A stretch of 64,000 bases of DNA from Solobacterium sp. (GTDB taxonomy: Bacteria; Bacillota_I; Bacilli_A; Erysipelotrichales; Erysipelotrichaceae): contig JAFWNG010000023.1 of NCBI GenBank assembly GCA_017510405.1, positions 62,001 through 126,000 of the forward strand, read 5' to 3'. Both the position numbers and the translations under genes were made by a program. A model generated the notes under the pieces. That model saw nothing but the letters and a program-made list of their open reading frames with translations. It was not told the DNA's origin and did no database searches. Below, in pieces: positions 1-7,766 of this stretch. Position 1 is the stretch's first letter; each line of letters starts with the position of its first letter.

Positions 1-897
1 GAAGACAACGCTGAATACGGCTTCGGTATGGCGATCGCTCAGACATTCAAGGCCGGCAAGATCCTCAAGATCATGGAAGAGAACCTCGACAAAGTCGATG
101 CTGACCTCAAGGGCGCATTCGAAGCTTACATCGCTGCCAAGGATGACAGAGATGCTCAGAGAGCTCTGAAAGACCGCATCGTTGCAGGCGTAAAGGCTTC
201 TGACAACGAAGCAGTCAAGGAACTGCTCGGATATGAAAGAGACCTCGTCGGCAAGTCCGTATGGATCGTCGGCGGTGACGGATGGGCATATGACATCGGT
301 TACGGCGGACTCGACCATGTAATGGCTAACAACCTGAACGTAAACGTTCTCGTACTCGATACAGAAGTTTACTCCAACACAGGCGGTCAGTCCTCCAAGT
401 CCTCTCAGGCTGCTTCCATCGCGAAGTTCGCTGCCGGTGGTAAGGCAATGGCTAAGAAGGACCTCGGTCAGATCGTTATGGAATACGGCACAGCTTATGT
501 TGCACAGGTATCCATGGGTGCGAACCAGCTCCAGACGATCAAGGCATTCCGCGAAGCTGAAAGCTACGAAGGACCGTCCCTGATCATCGCTTACTCGCCG
601 TGTGCAGAACAGGGCATTAAGGGTGGTCTGATCAACGCTCCGGCAGTTCAGAAGAACGCTGTTGAGTGCGGTTATGTCACACTGTACAGATTCGACCCGA
701 GAAAGGAAAAACCGCTCCAGGTCGACTCCAAGGAACCGAAGTGGGAGAAGTTCCACGACTTCCTGCTCAACGAAGCTCGTTACTTCAACCTGCCGAAGAT
801 CCGCGGTGCAGAAGCTGCTGAAGCTGCCTTTGCTAAGACACTGTCCGATGCACAGACACGCTACAACAAGCTGAAGACAAAGGAAGCTGCTCAGTAA
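1..897 (+). CDS. nifJ: Pyruvate:ferredoxin (flavodoxin) oxidoreductase, C-terminal part
   Basis: Oxidatively decarboxylates pyruvate to acetyl-CoA and CO2, reducing ferredoxin or flavodoxin, in the cytoplasm of anaerobes. The frame is open from the first base, so the 298 residues seen are only the C-terminal quarter of a roughly 1,170-residue single-chain enzyme. The visible part is the TPP-binding domain: a GDGWAYDIG stretch, the YSNTGGQ(S)SK motif and the later SPC segment with a conserved cysteine. Codon choice is strongly biased, as in highly expressed genes. A terminator follows at once. Identity is secure from the motif series; the N-terminal domains lie outside the window. Confidence 0.97.
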   Translation, partial: EDNAEYGFGMAIAQTFKAGKILKIMEENLDKVDADLKGAFEAYIAAKDDRDAQRALKDRIVAGVKASDNEAVKELLGYERDLVGKSVWIVGGDGWAYDIGYGGLDHVMANNLNVNVLVLDTEVYSNTGGQSSKSSQAASIAKFAAGGKAMAKKDLGQIVMEYGTAYVAQVSMGANQLQTIKAFREAESYEGPSLIIAYSPCAEQGIKGGLINAPAVQKNAVECGYVTLYRFDPRKEKPLQVDSKEPKWEKFHDFLLNEARYFNLPKIRGAEAAEAAFAKTLSDAQTRYNKLKTKEAAQ

Positions 898-910
898 TCA
901 ACTGAATGAG

Positions 911-938
911 AAGGGATCCGAAAGGATCCTTTCTTTTT
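911..938 (+). terminator. Rho-independent terminator after nifJ
   Basis: GGATCC / GGATCC stem with a GAAA loop, extended by A-T and G-T pairs, then CTTTTT. Confidence 0.85.
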
Positions 939-950
939 GCCTGAAAATGG

Positions 951-956
951 TATCAT
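951..956 (+). promoter_or_regulatory. -10 box directly before a lipoprotein gene
   Basis: TATCAT lies six bases upstream of the ATG at 963 and there is no Shine-Dalgarno sequence. If it is used, the transcript would start at or next to the start codon (leaderless). No convincing -35 hexamer is visible at 16-18 bp. Confidence 0.5.
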
Positions 957-962
957 ACAGGT

Positions 963-1937
963 ATGAAGAAACTGAGCATTGCATTTCTCATGATCCTGCT
1001 GGCTGCCTGCAGCGGCGGCGGGAATGCGGAAATACACCGGTATGCGAAAGAACAGCTGCGTCTGCCGCATATTCGCATTACGGATATAACGGAACTGACG
1101 GATGAATACGGACATACCGATATCCGCTTTACCGCGCTGACAGATGCCGGGCTGGTATTTCATATTCTGCGGGATGTTACAGAGGGATTTGACGGAGAAA
1201 CGACATATTACCGGGATGATCTGCAGTATGCCGGTCTTGCGGCAAAGAAGGATCATTTCCATGCTCTGCAGGTGCGTGAGACGGAAGATGATCAGGGAAT
1301 GCTGTATGCCGAACTGTACGGAATGTATGACAGCAGACAGGGTCTGGAAGAAATGTGCAGGGAACTGCAGGAGTTTTCCGACGGCAGTATTCTGGTGAAC
1401 GCGCACATGGTCTTTAAAGACAGTACGGAGATCTATATGCAGGACGCAGATTTTCAGAATGCCTGGAGTCTGTTTACAGAAACCGACGCCGATGAAGTCA
1501 TGGACCGCTTCATGCACGCTGCGGCGGAAGAGTGCCGTCATGACATCCTGCAGGAGTTTGACGGAGAAGAGGTCAGCGCATATATTGCGGCAAACGAACA
1601 CAGGATCGTTTCCGGGGATGAAAGCGCACCGGTGACGCAGCCGGATCTTATCGGCAATGCCAATTTTCACGGGCTGAGTTTTGCGTGCGTCTATGAACTG
1701 ATGAAGCGGGACGGCTGCCTTCTGGAAGGAACGCCGGAACAGTTTTCCTTTGCCGGCACAGACGGCTATGTGATCAGCGTTTCCATGGACAAGCCGGAAG
1801 TGATAACATCTGAAGGTGCAGAATACGTTTTGCAAAATCCGGGACATATACGTACAATAGAACTCAGGGTGCTGACCGGCCGGTTTTATGCGGAACAGTA
1901 TGAACTTGACCGGGGATGGGACCTACTCACAGACTGA
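963..1937 (+). CDS. Predicted lipoprotein of unknown function
   Basis: 324 residues beginning with a short lipoprotein signal peptide: Lys-Lys, a hydrophobic stretch, then the lipobox LLAAC with lipidated Cys16. The mature chain should sit on the outer face of the membrane. It is acidic and hydrophilic, has no transmembrane segment after the signal, and I recognise no domain in it. It lies alone between the nifJ terminator and a glycosyltransferase gene 11 bp downstream, with which it is probably co-transcribed. There is no ribosome binding site before the ATG; a -10 box sits in its place. Export and lipidation are well supported, function is not. Confidence 0.85.
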   Translation: MKKLSIAFLMILLAACSGGGNAEIHRYAKEQLRLPHIRITDITELTDEYGHTDIRFTALTDAGLVFHILRDVTEGFDGETTYYRDDLQYAGLAAKKDHFHALQVRETEDDQGMLYAELYGMYDSRQGLEEMCRELQEFSDGSILVNAHMVFKDSTEIYMQDADFQNAWSLFTETDADEVMDRFMHAAAEECRHDILQEFDGEEVSAYIAANEHRIVSGDESAPVTQPDLIGNANFHGLSFACVYELMKRDGCLLEGTPEQFSFAGTDGYVISVSMDKPEVITSEGAEYVLQNPGHIRTIELRVLTGRFYAEQYELDRGWDLLTD

Positions 1938-1948
1938 CAGGAGAAAAT

Positions 1949-2974
1949 ATGAAAATACTGCTGTATTTTGAAAACGAAGAACTGATCAAGATGTCCGGTG
2001 TGGGAAGGGCATTTGAACACCAGAAGAGGGCGCTGACATCAGCGGGCATTGAATATACGATCGATCCGTGGGATACCACCTATGATATCCTGCACATCAA
2101 TACATACGGTACAAACAGCGACCGCATTATCCGCAACGCGCGGAAGATGGGAAAACCGGTCATTTACCATGCGCATTCCACAGAAGAAGATTTCCGCAAC
2201 AGCTACATCTTTTCCAACCTGATCGCCCCGATCGTCAAGGAATGGCTGGTAAATCTGTATACGAAAGCGGATGTGCTGATCACGCCGACACCGTATTCCA
2301 AAAAGATCCTCGAGGGATACGGAATCAAACTGCCGATCTATGCCGTCTCAAACGGTGTCGATCTGAACCGGTTTGCCCGGAACGAGGAAAAGGTCAAGGC
2401 TTTCCGCAGATACTTCGGACTGAAAGAAGATGACAAGGTCATTATCGGCGTCGGCCTGCTGTTCCAGCGTAAAGGTCTGCCGGATTTTGTTGAAGTTGCG
2501 AAACGTCTTCCGGATTATAAGTTTATCTGGTTCGGTGATACGAACAAGATGGTCATTCCGCATGAGATCTCCTATATCGTAGAAAATCATCCGGACAATG
2601 TCGTGTTCCCGGGATATGTGAAAGGACCGATCATTGAAGGCGCATATTCCGACGCATTATGTTTCTTCTTCCCGTCGTATGAAGAGACTGAAGGAATCGT
2701 TGTTCTGGAAGCGCTCGGTTCGCGCTGTGAGACCGTTGTACGCGATATCGGAGCGTTCGATCCATGGCTCAAGGACGGAGTGAACTGCTACAAGGGAACC
2801 AGCAACGATGACTTTGTGCGGATCATCCAGGGCATCGCAGACGGGACGCTGGCCGATACAACGGAAGGCGGCTATAAGACGGCGGAAGAACGCAGTATAG
2901 AACGCGTCGGACAGCAGCTCAAGGCGATCTATACTTCATTTCTGGAACGCACATCAGACCTGCCGGAAGAGTGA
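1949..2974 (+). CDS. GT4 glycosyltransferase, probable second glycolipid glycosyltransferase (LafB/CpoA-like)
   Basis: 341-residue GT-B fold transferase. Residues 1-150 form the acceptor half, with HINTYG and HAHSTEEDFRNS segments like those I recall in LafB/CpoA proteins. The C-terminal half binds the nucleotide sugar and carries an E-x7-E motif (EETEGIVVLE). LafB/CpoA enzymes add a second hexose to monoglucosyl-diacylglycerol at the inner membrane face, giving the anchor of lipoteichoic acid and a bulk glycolipid. A partner monoglycosyl transferase and a flippase-like protein lie downstream, supporting this role. The start at 1949 is set by ACAGGAGA just upstream; an upstream in-frame ATG at 1916 has no such site. 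Exact sugar and linkage are unknown. Confidence 0.82.
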   Translation: MKILLYFENEELIKMSGVGRAFEHQKRALTSAGIEYTIDPWDTTYDILHINTYGTNSDRIIRNARKMGKPVIYHAHSTEEDFRNSYIFSNLIAPIVKEWLVNLYTKADVLITPTPYSKKILEGYGIKLPIYAVSNGVDLNRFARNEEKVKAFRRYFGLKEDDKVIIGVGLLFQRKGLPDFVEVAKRLPDYKFIWFGDTNKMVIPHEISYIVENHPDNVVFPGYVKGPIIEGAYSDALCFFFPSYEETEGIVVLEALGSRCETVVRDIGAFDPWLKDGVNCYKGTSNDDFVRIIQGIADGTLADTTEGGYKTAEERSIERVGQQLKAIYTSFLERTSDLPEE

Positions 2975-3043
2975 TCACAGATCACGGCGGATGCAGTCGG
3001 GTGCTGCTGTATGAAGACTGAAAAAACATGGAGCTTTATGAAA

Positions 3044-3520
3044 TGCTCCCCAAAAGTTGAACAAACCTTTTGGGGAGTATTTCTATGAAACTGAGTTATA
3101 AAGAAAAAATTGAAATCTACAATGAATGGAAAGTAAATCATAAAAGTCCGGAGAGAATCGCTAAAGAACGGAATCTTACATACGAAACCGTAAACTATAT
3201 GGTTCACCTGGCTGACCTTCATGAGCCTGAAATACTGGAACATAAATGGAATTATTTTTCACCGGAATATAAGGAGAATGCAATCAAAAGAGTATTGCTC
3301 GGAAAGGAGTCGGCTCACCAGGTCTCATTAGATCTTGGATTATCTAATAATGGGACTCTAATCAGATGGATCAAAGAATACAGGGAAAACGGGTATACTG
3401 TCATTGAAAGGAAACGTGGACGGCATGCCAAAGAAGAAAAAGACAATCGAAGAACTTCAGGCAGAGAACGAGGAACTGATCGCGAAGAACGGCTTCTTCG
3501 CAGAACTGGTAGACAGACAG
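3044..3520 (+). mobile_element. Truncated IS3-family (IS150-like) element
   Basis: The left end reads TGCTCCCCAAAAGTTGAAC, the style of IS3-family terminal repeats. An orfA-like gene follows, but the DDE integrase orfB and the right end are missing. The stretch is visibly richer in A+T than both flanks. It lies between two genes of the glycolipid set, so insertion and decay happened inside that locus. The right boundary is approximate, placed where similarity to an orfA leucine zipper ends. Confidence 0.75.
3046..3077. repeat. 11-bp perfect inverted repeat at the IS end
   Basis: CTCCCCAAAAG at 3046-3056 and CTTTTGGGGAG at 3067-3077, 10 bases apart. The right arm contains the GGGGAG that would serve as ribosome binding site for orfA, so read-through RNA could fold and hide it. 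Confidence 0.8.
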
Positions 3521-3534
3521 AGGCTGGATCGTAA
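3085..3534 (+). pseudogene. IS3-family orfA remnant, frameshifted and truncated
   Basis: The first ~110 codons encode a two-part helix-turn-helix typical of IS3 OrfA: IAKERNLTYETV and VSLDLGLSNNGTLIRW, ending in KRGR. The leucine-zipper part (MPKKKKTIEELQAENEEL) continues in the +1 frame from about 3420, so a small indel broke the gene. IS3 elements use a programmed -1 shift after this region, so the disruption is not normal frameshifting. After about 3520 both frames lose similarity to transposases. OrfA normally provides DNA binding for transposition; this copy cannot transpose. Confidence 0.78.
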
Positions 3535-3640
3535 TGACCAGGATGGTCAGACCGGGGCAGCGGACGCAGGCGGAACATGTGGATCCGTTGCAGGTGCACC
3601 GCTTCCCGGCGACAATGATATGAATACCATAACAGAGCAG

Positions 3641-3664
3641 AACGGGTGAAAACCCGTTTTTCTG
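3641..3664 (+). terminator. Rho-independent terminator between IS remnant and flippase gene
   Basis: AACGGGT / ACCCGTT stem with a short GAAA-type loop, then TTTTTCTG. It would cut transcription from the IS side and leave the next gene dependent on its own promoter. Confidence 0.75.
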
Positions 3665-3687
3665 TAAGGTACAGAACCGGGTGAACA

Positions 3688-3716
3688 TTCACAAAAGGCG
3701 ACTTGCAGGGTATAAT
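3688..3716 (+). promoter_or_regulatory. Strong promoter predicted to give a leaderless mRNA
   Basis: TTCACA, 17-bp spacer, TATAAT. The ATG at 3723 begins six bases after the -10 box, where transcription should start, and no Shine-Dalgarno precedes it. Confidence 0.75.
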
Positions 3717-3722
3717 TTGAGT

Positions 3723-4835
3723 ATGTGGAAGAAGATCAAGGAACTGTTCAAAAGCACACCCTTTAATATCGCACTGATATTTGCTCTGACCGGTATTGTT
3801 TTTTATATTACCGTAAAAGACCAGGCCGGCGAGATCCTGCAGATGTTTGAAAATGCGGATCTGCGTTATATCCTGCTGATCTTTGTGATCCTGATCGCGG
3901 AGAAGTGTCTGCTGGGATGGGGGCTTGCGACGGAATGCAAACAGTCGCATCCGAAGTACCGTGTGTCGCAGGGCATCGTCAATGCGTATGTGGCAGGACT
4001 GTTCAACAATATCACACCGGGTGCCAGCGGCGGTCAGATCGCGCAGGGGTATATCTTCAAGAAACAGGGTATTCCCTACAGCAACTCGATCGGTGTACTG
4101 TGGCTGGATTTTATTGTGTACCAGAGCACGATGACGATCTATGTGCTTCTGCTGCTGGTGCTCCGCTTCGGCTATTTCTACAGCAACTATTCACAGTTCT
4201 TCCTGATCGTCATAGCCGGCTTCGTCGTCAGTTCCGCGATCATCGTATTTCTCTGGATGCTGGCGCGTTCCCCGCGTTTCTATACATGGCTGACAACGAC
4301 CGGCATCAACATCGGCGCAAAGCTGCGCATCGTCAAAGACCGGGAAGCGACACTGAACAAACTTGACGAACAGCTGCAGGCGTTCGGACGAGAGATCGTC
4401 GTCCTGCAGACCCATAAGAAAATGATCATTCAGCTGGTATTCATCACGGCTGCCAGACTGACGATCCAGTATTCGGTGCCGTTCTTTGCGGCGAAGGCAC
4501 TGCGTATTCCCGTTGGTACGGACCAGCTGCTCAATATTATTTCTCTGAGTGCTTTCGTATCGATGGTAAATGCGTTCCTGCCGATGCCGGGAAGCAGCGG
4601 CGGTACCGAGGCGACATTCGTTCTGATGTACTCCACGATCTTCAGCAGTGTGGATGCCACATCGATCATGATCCTCTGGCGCGTCATGACATTCTATCTT
4701 GTCCTTGTGATCGGAAGTATCGTATTTGCATGGGCAAAGACGCAGAAGGATGTGCCGGTGGATACAGAAGCGCGTGTGCCGACCACATTTGCCCCGGAGG
4801 TATACTCCGGCGGAGAGGAGATCCAGGAGAGATAA
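3723..4835 (+). CDS. Integral membrane protein, LPG-synthase-TM/UPF0104 family (probable glycolipid flippase)
   Basis: 370 residues with about eight predicted membrane helices and the family's PGSSGGTE motif in the C-terminal half; a second conserved segment is TPGASGGQ. It corresponds to the membrane part of lysylphosphatidylglycerol synthases without the synthetase domain. Stand-alone members next to diacylglycerol glycosyltransferases (LafC-like) are thought to move or handle glycolipids; that role is inferred from context. The start at 3723 is chosen because a near-consensus promoter overlaps any upstream extension. The next gene begins 3 bp after its stop codon. Confidence 0.82.
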   Translation: MWKKIKELFKSTPFNIALIFALTGIVFYITVKDQAGEILQMFENADLRYILLIFVILIAEKCLLGWGLATECKQSHPKYRVSQGIVNAYVAGLFNNITPGASGGQIAQGYIFKKQGIPYSNSIGVLWLDFIVYQSTMTIYVLLLLVLRFGYFYSNYSQFFLIVIAGFVVSSAIIVFLWMLARSPRFYTWLTTTGINIGAKLRIVKDREATLNKLDEQLQAFGREIVVLQTHKKMIIQLVFITAARLTIQYSVPFFAAKALRIPVGTDQLLNIISLSAFVSMVNAFLPMPGSSGGTEATFVLMYSTIFSSVDATSIMILWRVMTFYLVLVIGSIVFAWAKTQKDVPVDTEARVPTTFAPEVYSGGEEIQER

Positions 4836-4838
4836 ACT

Positions 4839-6836
4839 ATGCGAATCGGATTATTTTCAGATACATTTCCCCCGCAGATCAACGGGGTGGCGAACAGTAC
4901 ATATATCCTCTTTGAGGAACTGAAGAAACACGGACACGAAGTATATGTGATCACGACGGCAACATCCCGGGAAAACACGGGCTGGAGCGAAGATCACAGG
5001 ATACTCCGTTTTTCCGGTATTAAGCTGAAATTTCTATACGGCTACACTATGACCGGGCCGTTCCATCTGCTTGCACGGAAGAAGATCGAGGAACTGAAAC
5101 TGGATCTGATCCATGTGCAGACGGAATTCGGCATCGGTATTTTTGCGCGCTTATGTGCGAAAGAACTGAAGATCCCGCTTGTCAGCACATACCATACGAC
5201 GTACGAGGACTATACGCATTACTGGAACATCCTGCATCTGGAAAGCGTGGACAATGTCTCCAAAAAGGCAGTGGCATGGCTTTCCCGCATGTACGGCGAT
5301 TCCACAAGACATGTCATCGTACCGAGTGAGAAAACGAAGGAACTGCTGACACGCTACCATGTCCATTCACCGATGTCGGTCATACCGACCGGACTGATGC
5401 TGGACCGTTTTTCGCCGGCACACCATGACCCGAAGAAAACCGCGGAGATCCGCCGCATGTATGACATCGGGGAAAACGATACGCTTCTGATCTACGTCGG
5501 AAGACTGGCGGAAGAAAAGTCCATGGATCTTGTCGTGAAAGCATTCCCGCTGATCCATGAGCGGGCGCCGCACGTGAAGCTGCTCGTAGTGGGCGGCGGA
5601 CCCGATCTGGAACCGCTCAGGAAACTGGCGGATAAGCTGGGGGTCAGCGGCATTGTCCGATTTGCCGGACCACATCCTTCGGAAGAAGTGCCGGATTATT
5701 ACCGCGCAGCCGATGCGTTCATTTCACCGAGTCTTTCCGAGACGCAGGGAATGACATTTATTGAAGCCATGGCGGCTGGACTGCCGCTGTTTGCGAGAAA
5801 AGACGAAGTGCTGGAAGATCTTCTGATCCCCGGTCAGACCGGATGGTTCTTCAGCAATGCCGAAGATCTCTCCGACGCGATCGCAGAGATGGAAGCGCAG
5901 TCTGCCGAAGCAAGGGCAGAGAAGGCGGAGAACGCCGTTACACACGTGAAACCGTATTCCAGCGAACGGTTCGTGGAAAGCGTGCTGAAAGTCTATCAGG
6001 AAGTATTGGAGGGCTATCATACGGAATACACAGTTGTTGATCTGCATGTAAAAGAATCGGTCGTGCAGGTCTATCTGAAAAAAGCAGACGGCAGTCAGGA
6101 GTTCCGTCTGAATGTATCGATCGACGACTATTACAGATACCGTCTTGCCCGTGAGAAAGTCCTGACGGAAGACGAAGTGAAGCATCTGCGGGAAGAGGAG
6201 ATGCTCACCAACGCATATAACCGATGTGTGCGCAAGATCGCTGTCGAAGACCGCACCCGCAAGGAGATCTACGACTGGCTGACGCGCAATACCTCCTGCA
6301 GCATCGATACGATCAACGGCATCGTTGAAAAACTGGAAGAAAAAGGGTATCTCAATGACCGCAGATACTGTACGGAACATATCCTTGCCCTGGAAAACAC
6401 GCTGCACGGCAGGGAGTATATCGTCAAGACTCTGAAGAAGAAGGGCATTCCCATTGAAATGATCGAAGAAGTCCTGGCGGAAACATCGGCTGATGAAGCG
6501 GGCAGAGCAGAAACATTCGCAGCCCGCTATGCCGGCAGTCACCGCAGTGATTCCGTTGCCAAACTGAAGAACGGCATCCGGACAAAGCTTCTTACCCGCG
6601 GCTTCTCGTCGGACATCATCGATGATGTCGTGGAGAAACTGGATCTTTCTGCTGCCGAGAACAGAGAGCAGGACAATCTGCGTGAATGCGTGATCAAGGC
6701 GGCACAGCGCTACAGCCGCAAATACTCCGGTGCCGAACTGCGCAGCCGGATCTACCGGTACTGTGCATCAAGAGGATTTACAGGTGCGGACATCAGTGCC
6801 GCAATGGAGGAATGGAATGGCAATTCGGAAGATTAA
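4839..6836 (+). CDS. Fusion of a monoglycosyl-diacylglycerol synthase-like GT4 with a RecX domain
   Basis: 665 residues. Positions 1 to about 385 are a GT4 transferase with the N-terminal FSDTFPPQINGVA signature, GRLAEEKS in the donor domain and an E-x7-E motif (ETQGMTFIE). It resembles enzymes that transfer glucose from UDP-glucose to diacylglycerol, the first step of glycolipid anchor synthesis. Residues ~395-655 match RecX: an N-terminal beta part, RTRKEIYDWL, then EEKGYLNDRRY and further helical repeats. RecX binds RecA filaments and limits recombination. The frame runs through without a stop and no start codon lies at the junction, so the two domains appear truly joined. Why they are fused is unknown. 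Confidence 0.88.
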   Translation: MRIGLFSDTFPPQINGVANSTYILFEELKKHGHEVYVITTATSRENTGWSEDHRILRFSGIKLKFLYGYTMTGPFHLLARKKIEELKLDLIHVQTEFGIGIFARLCAKELKIPLVSTYHTTYEDYTHYWNILHLESVDNVSKKAVAWLSRMYGDSTRHVIVPSEKTKELLTRYHVHSPMSVIPTGLMLDRFSPAHHDPKKTAEIRRMYDIGENDTLLIYVGRLAEEKSMDLVVKAFPLIHERAPHVKLLVVGGGPDLEPLRKLADKLGVSGIVRFAGPHPSEEVPDYYRAADAFISPSLSETQGMTFIEAMAAGLPLFARKDEVLEDLLIPGQTGWFFSNAEDLSDAIAEMEAQSAEARAEKAENAVTHVKPYSSERFVESVLKVYQEVLEGYHTEYTVVDLHVKESVVQVYLKKADGSQEFRLNVSIDDYYRYRLAREKVLTEDEVKHLREEEMLTNAYNRCVRKIAVEDRTRKEIYDWLTRNTSCSIDTINGIVEKLEEKGYLNDRRYCTEHILALENTLHGREYIVKTLKKKGIPIEMIEEVLAETSADEAGRAETFAARYAGSHRSDSVAKLKNGIRTKLLTRGFSSDIIDDVVEKLDLSAAENREQDNLRECVIKAAQRYSRKYSGAELRSRIYRYCASRGFTGADISAAMEEWNGNSED

Positions 6837-7764
6837 GGACTTCACAGCGGGAGAGAGAATGAATATTCCGCTGCTTGTCAAAGAGGTCAAAAACGGAACG
6901 ACGGCAAAAGGGGCTGCGTATCTGACTCTGACGCTTCAGGACAGTTCCGGTCTGATCGACGGAAAGTTCTGGGATGTCCGCAAAGAAGACGTGGATGCCA
7001 TCCATGTCGGCCATGTGGAAGCCTTCAATTTTGAAGTGCTGGACTACAACCACAACCTGCAGCTGCGCATCAACAAAGTCGTGGACCTGGACCAGAGTAC
7101 CGTGCCGCTGGAAGAATATGTCATCTCTTCGCGTATTCCCGAGGCTGAACGGCGCCGTACCGCCGAGGATTACATCGATTCGATCGAGAATCCGCGTTAC
7201 CGCCGGCTGGTAAAGGAGATGCTGAAGCTGATCGGCGACAAGTATTACAACTTCCCGGCTGCGTCCCGCATCCATCACAACTATCTCGGCGGACTATCCG
7301 AGCACTCTTTAAGCATGGCGGCGCTGGCATCGTCCATTGCAGAACTGTATCCGCAGCTGAACCGCGACCTGCTGATCGCCGGCGTGCTTGTGCATGATGT
7401 CGGAAAGACGGCGGAAATGAGCGGTCCGGTGACCACGGAGTACACGCTGGAAGGAAAACTGGAAGGGCATATCTCGCTGGCAAATGGCTGGCTGAGCGAA
7501 GTTGCCGAGGCGACCGGTCTTGCGGGAACGGAAGAGGCGGTCCTTCTGCATCATATGATCCTTTCCCATCACGGACATTATGAGTTCGGCTCACCGGTCC
7601 TGCCGATGGTGCAGGAAGCGGAAGTGCTGTATCTGATCGACAATATGGACGCACGGCTCAATACTCTGCGGCAGGCCCTGGATGAGACTGATCCGGGCAC
7701 ATGGACCCAGAAACTGTTCTCACTGGACAACCGTCAGTTCTATAAGCCAAAGGGAGAAGAGTGA
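6817..7764 (+). CDS. yhaM: 3'-5' exoribonuclease YhaM
   Basis: 315 residues, the usual YhaM length. An N-terminal OB-fold nucleic-acid binding domain (~1-120) is followed by an HD phosphohydrolase domain with GGLSEHSLSMA, VLVHDVGK and later histidines HHMILSHHG as metal ligands. YhaM trims RNA and single-stranded DNA from the 3' end in the cytoplasm. The start MAIRKIKD is preceded by GGAGG at 6807 and overlaps the end of the GT-RecX gene by 20 bp, so translation is probably coupled. The downstream murT begins two bases after its stop. Confidence 0.93.
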   Translation: MAIRKIKDFTAGERMNIPLLVKEVKNGTTAKGAAYLTLTLQDSSGLIDGKFWDVRKEDVDAIHVGHVEAFNFEVLDYNHNLQLRINKVVDLDQSTVPLEEYVISSRIPEAERRRTAEDYIDSIENPRYRRLVKEMLKLIGDKYYNFPAASRIHHNYLGGLSEHSLSMAALASSIAELYPQLNRDLLIAGVLVHDVGKTAEMSGPVTTEYTLEGKLEGHISLANGWLSEVAEATGLAGTEEAVLLHHMILSHHGHYEFGSPVLPMVQEAEVLYLIDNMDARLNTLRQALDETDPGTWTQKLFSLDNRQFYKPKGEE

Positions 7765-7766
7765 TC

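Noticed and set aside
3400-3430. Programmed frameshift in IS3 orfA
   Set aside because: IS3 elements use a -1 shift at the orfA/orfB border. Here the frame change is +1, lies inside orfA, and no orfB follows, so it is decay.
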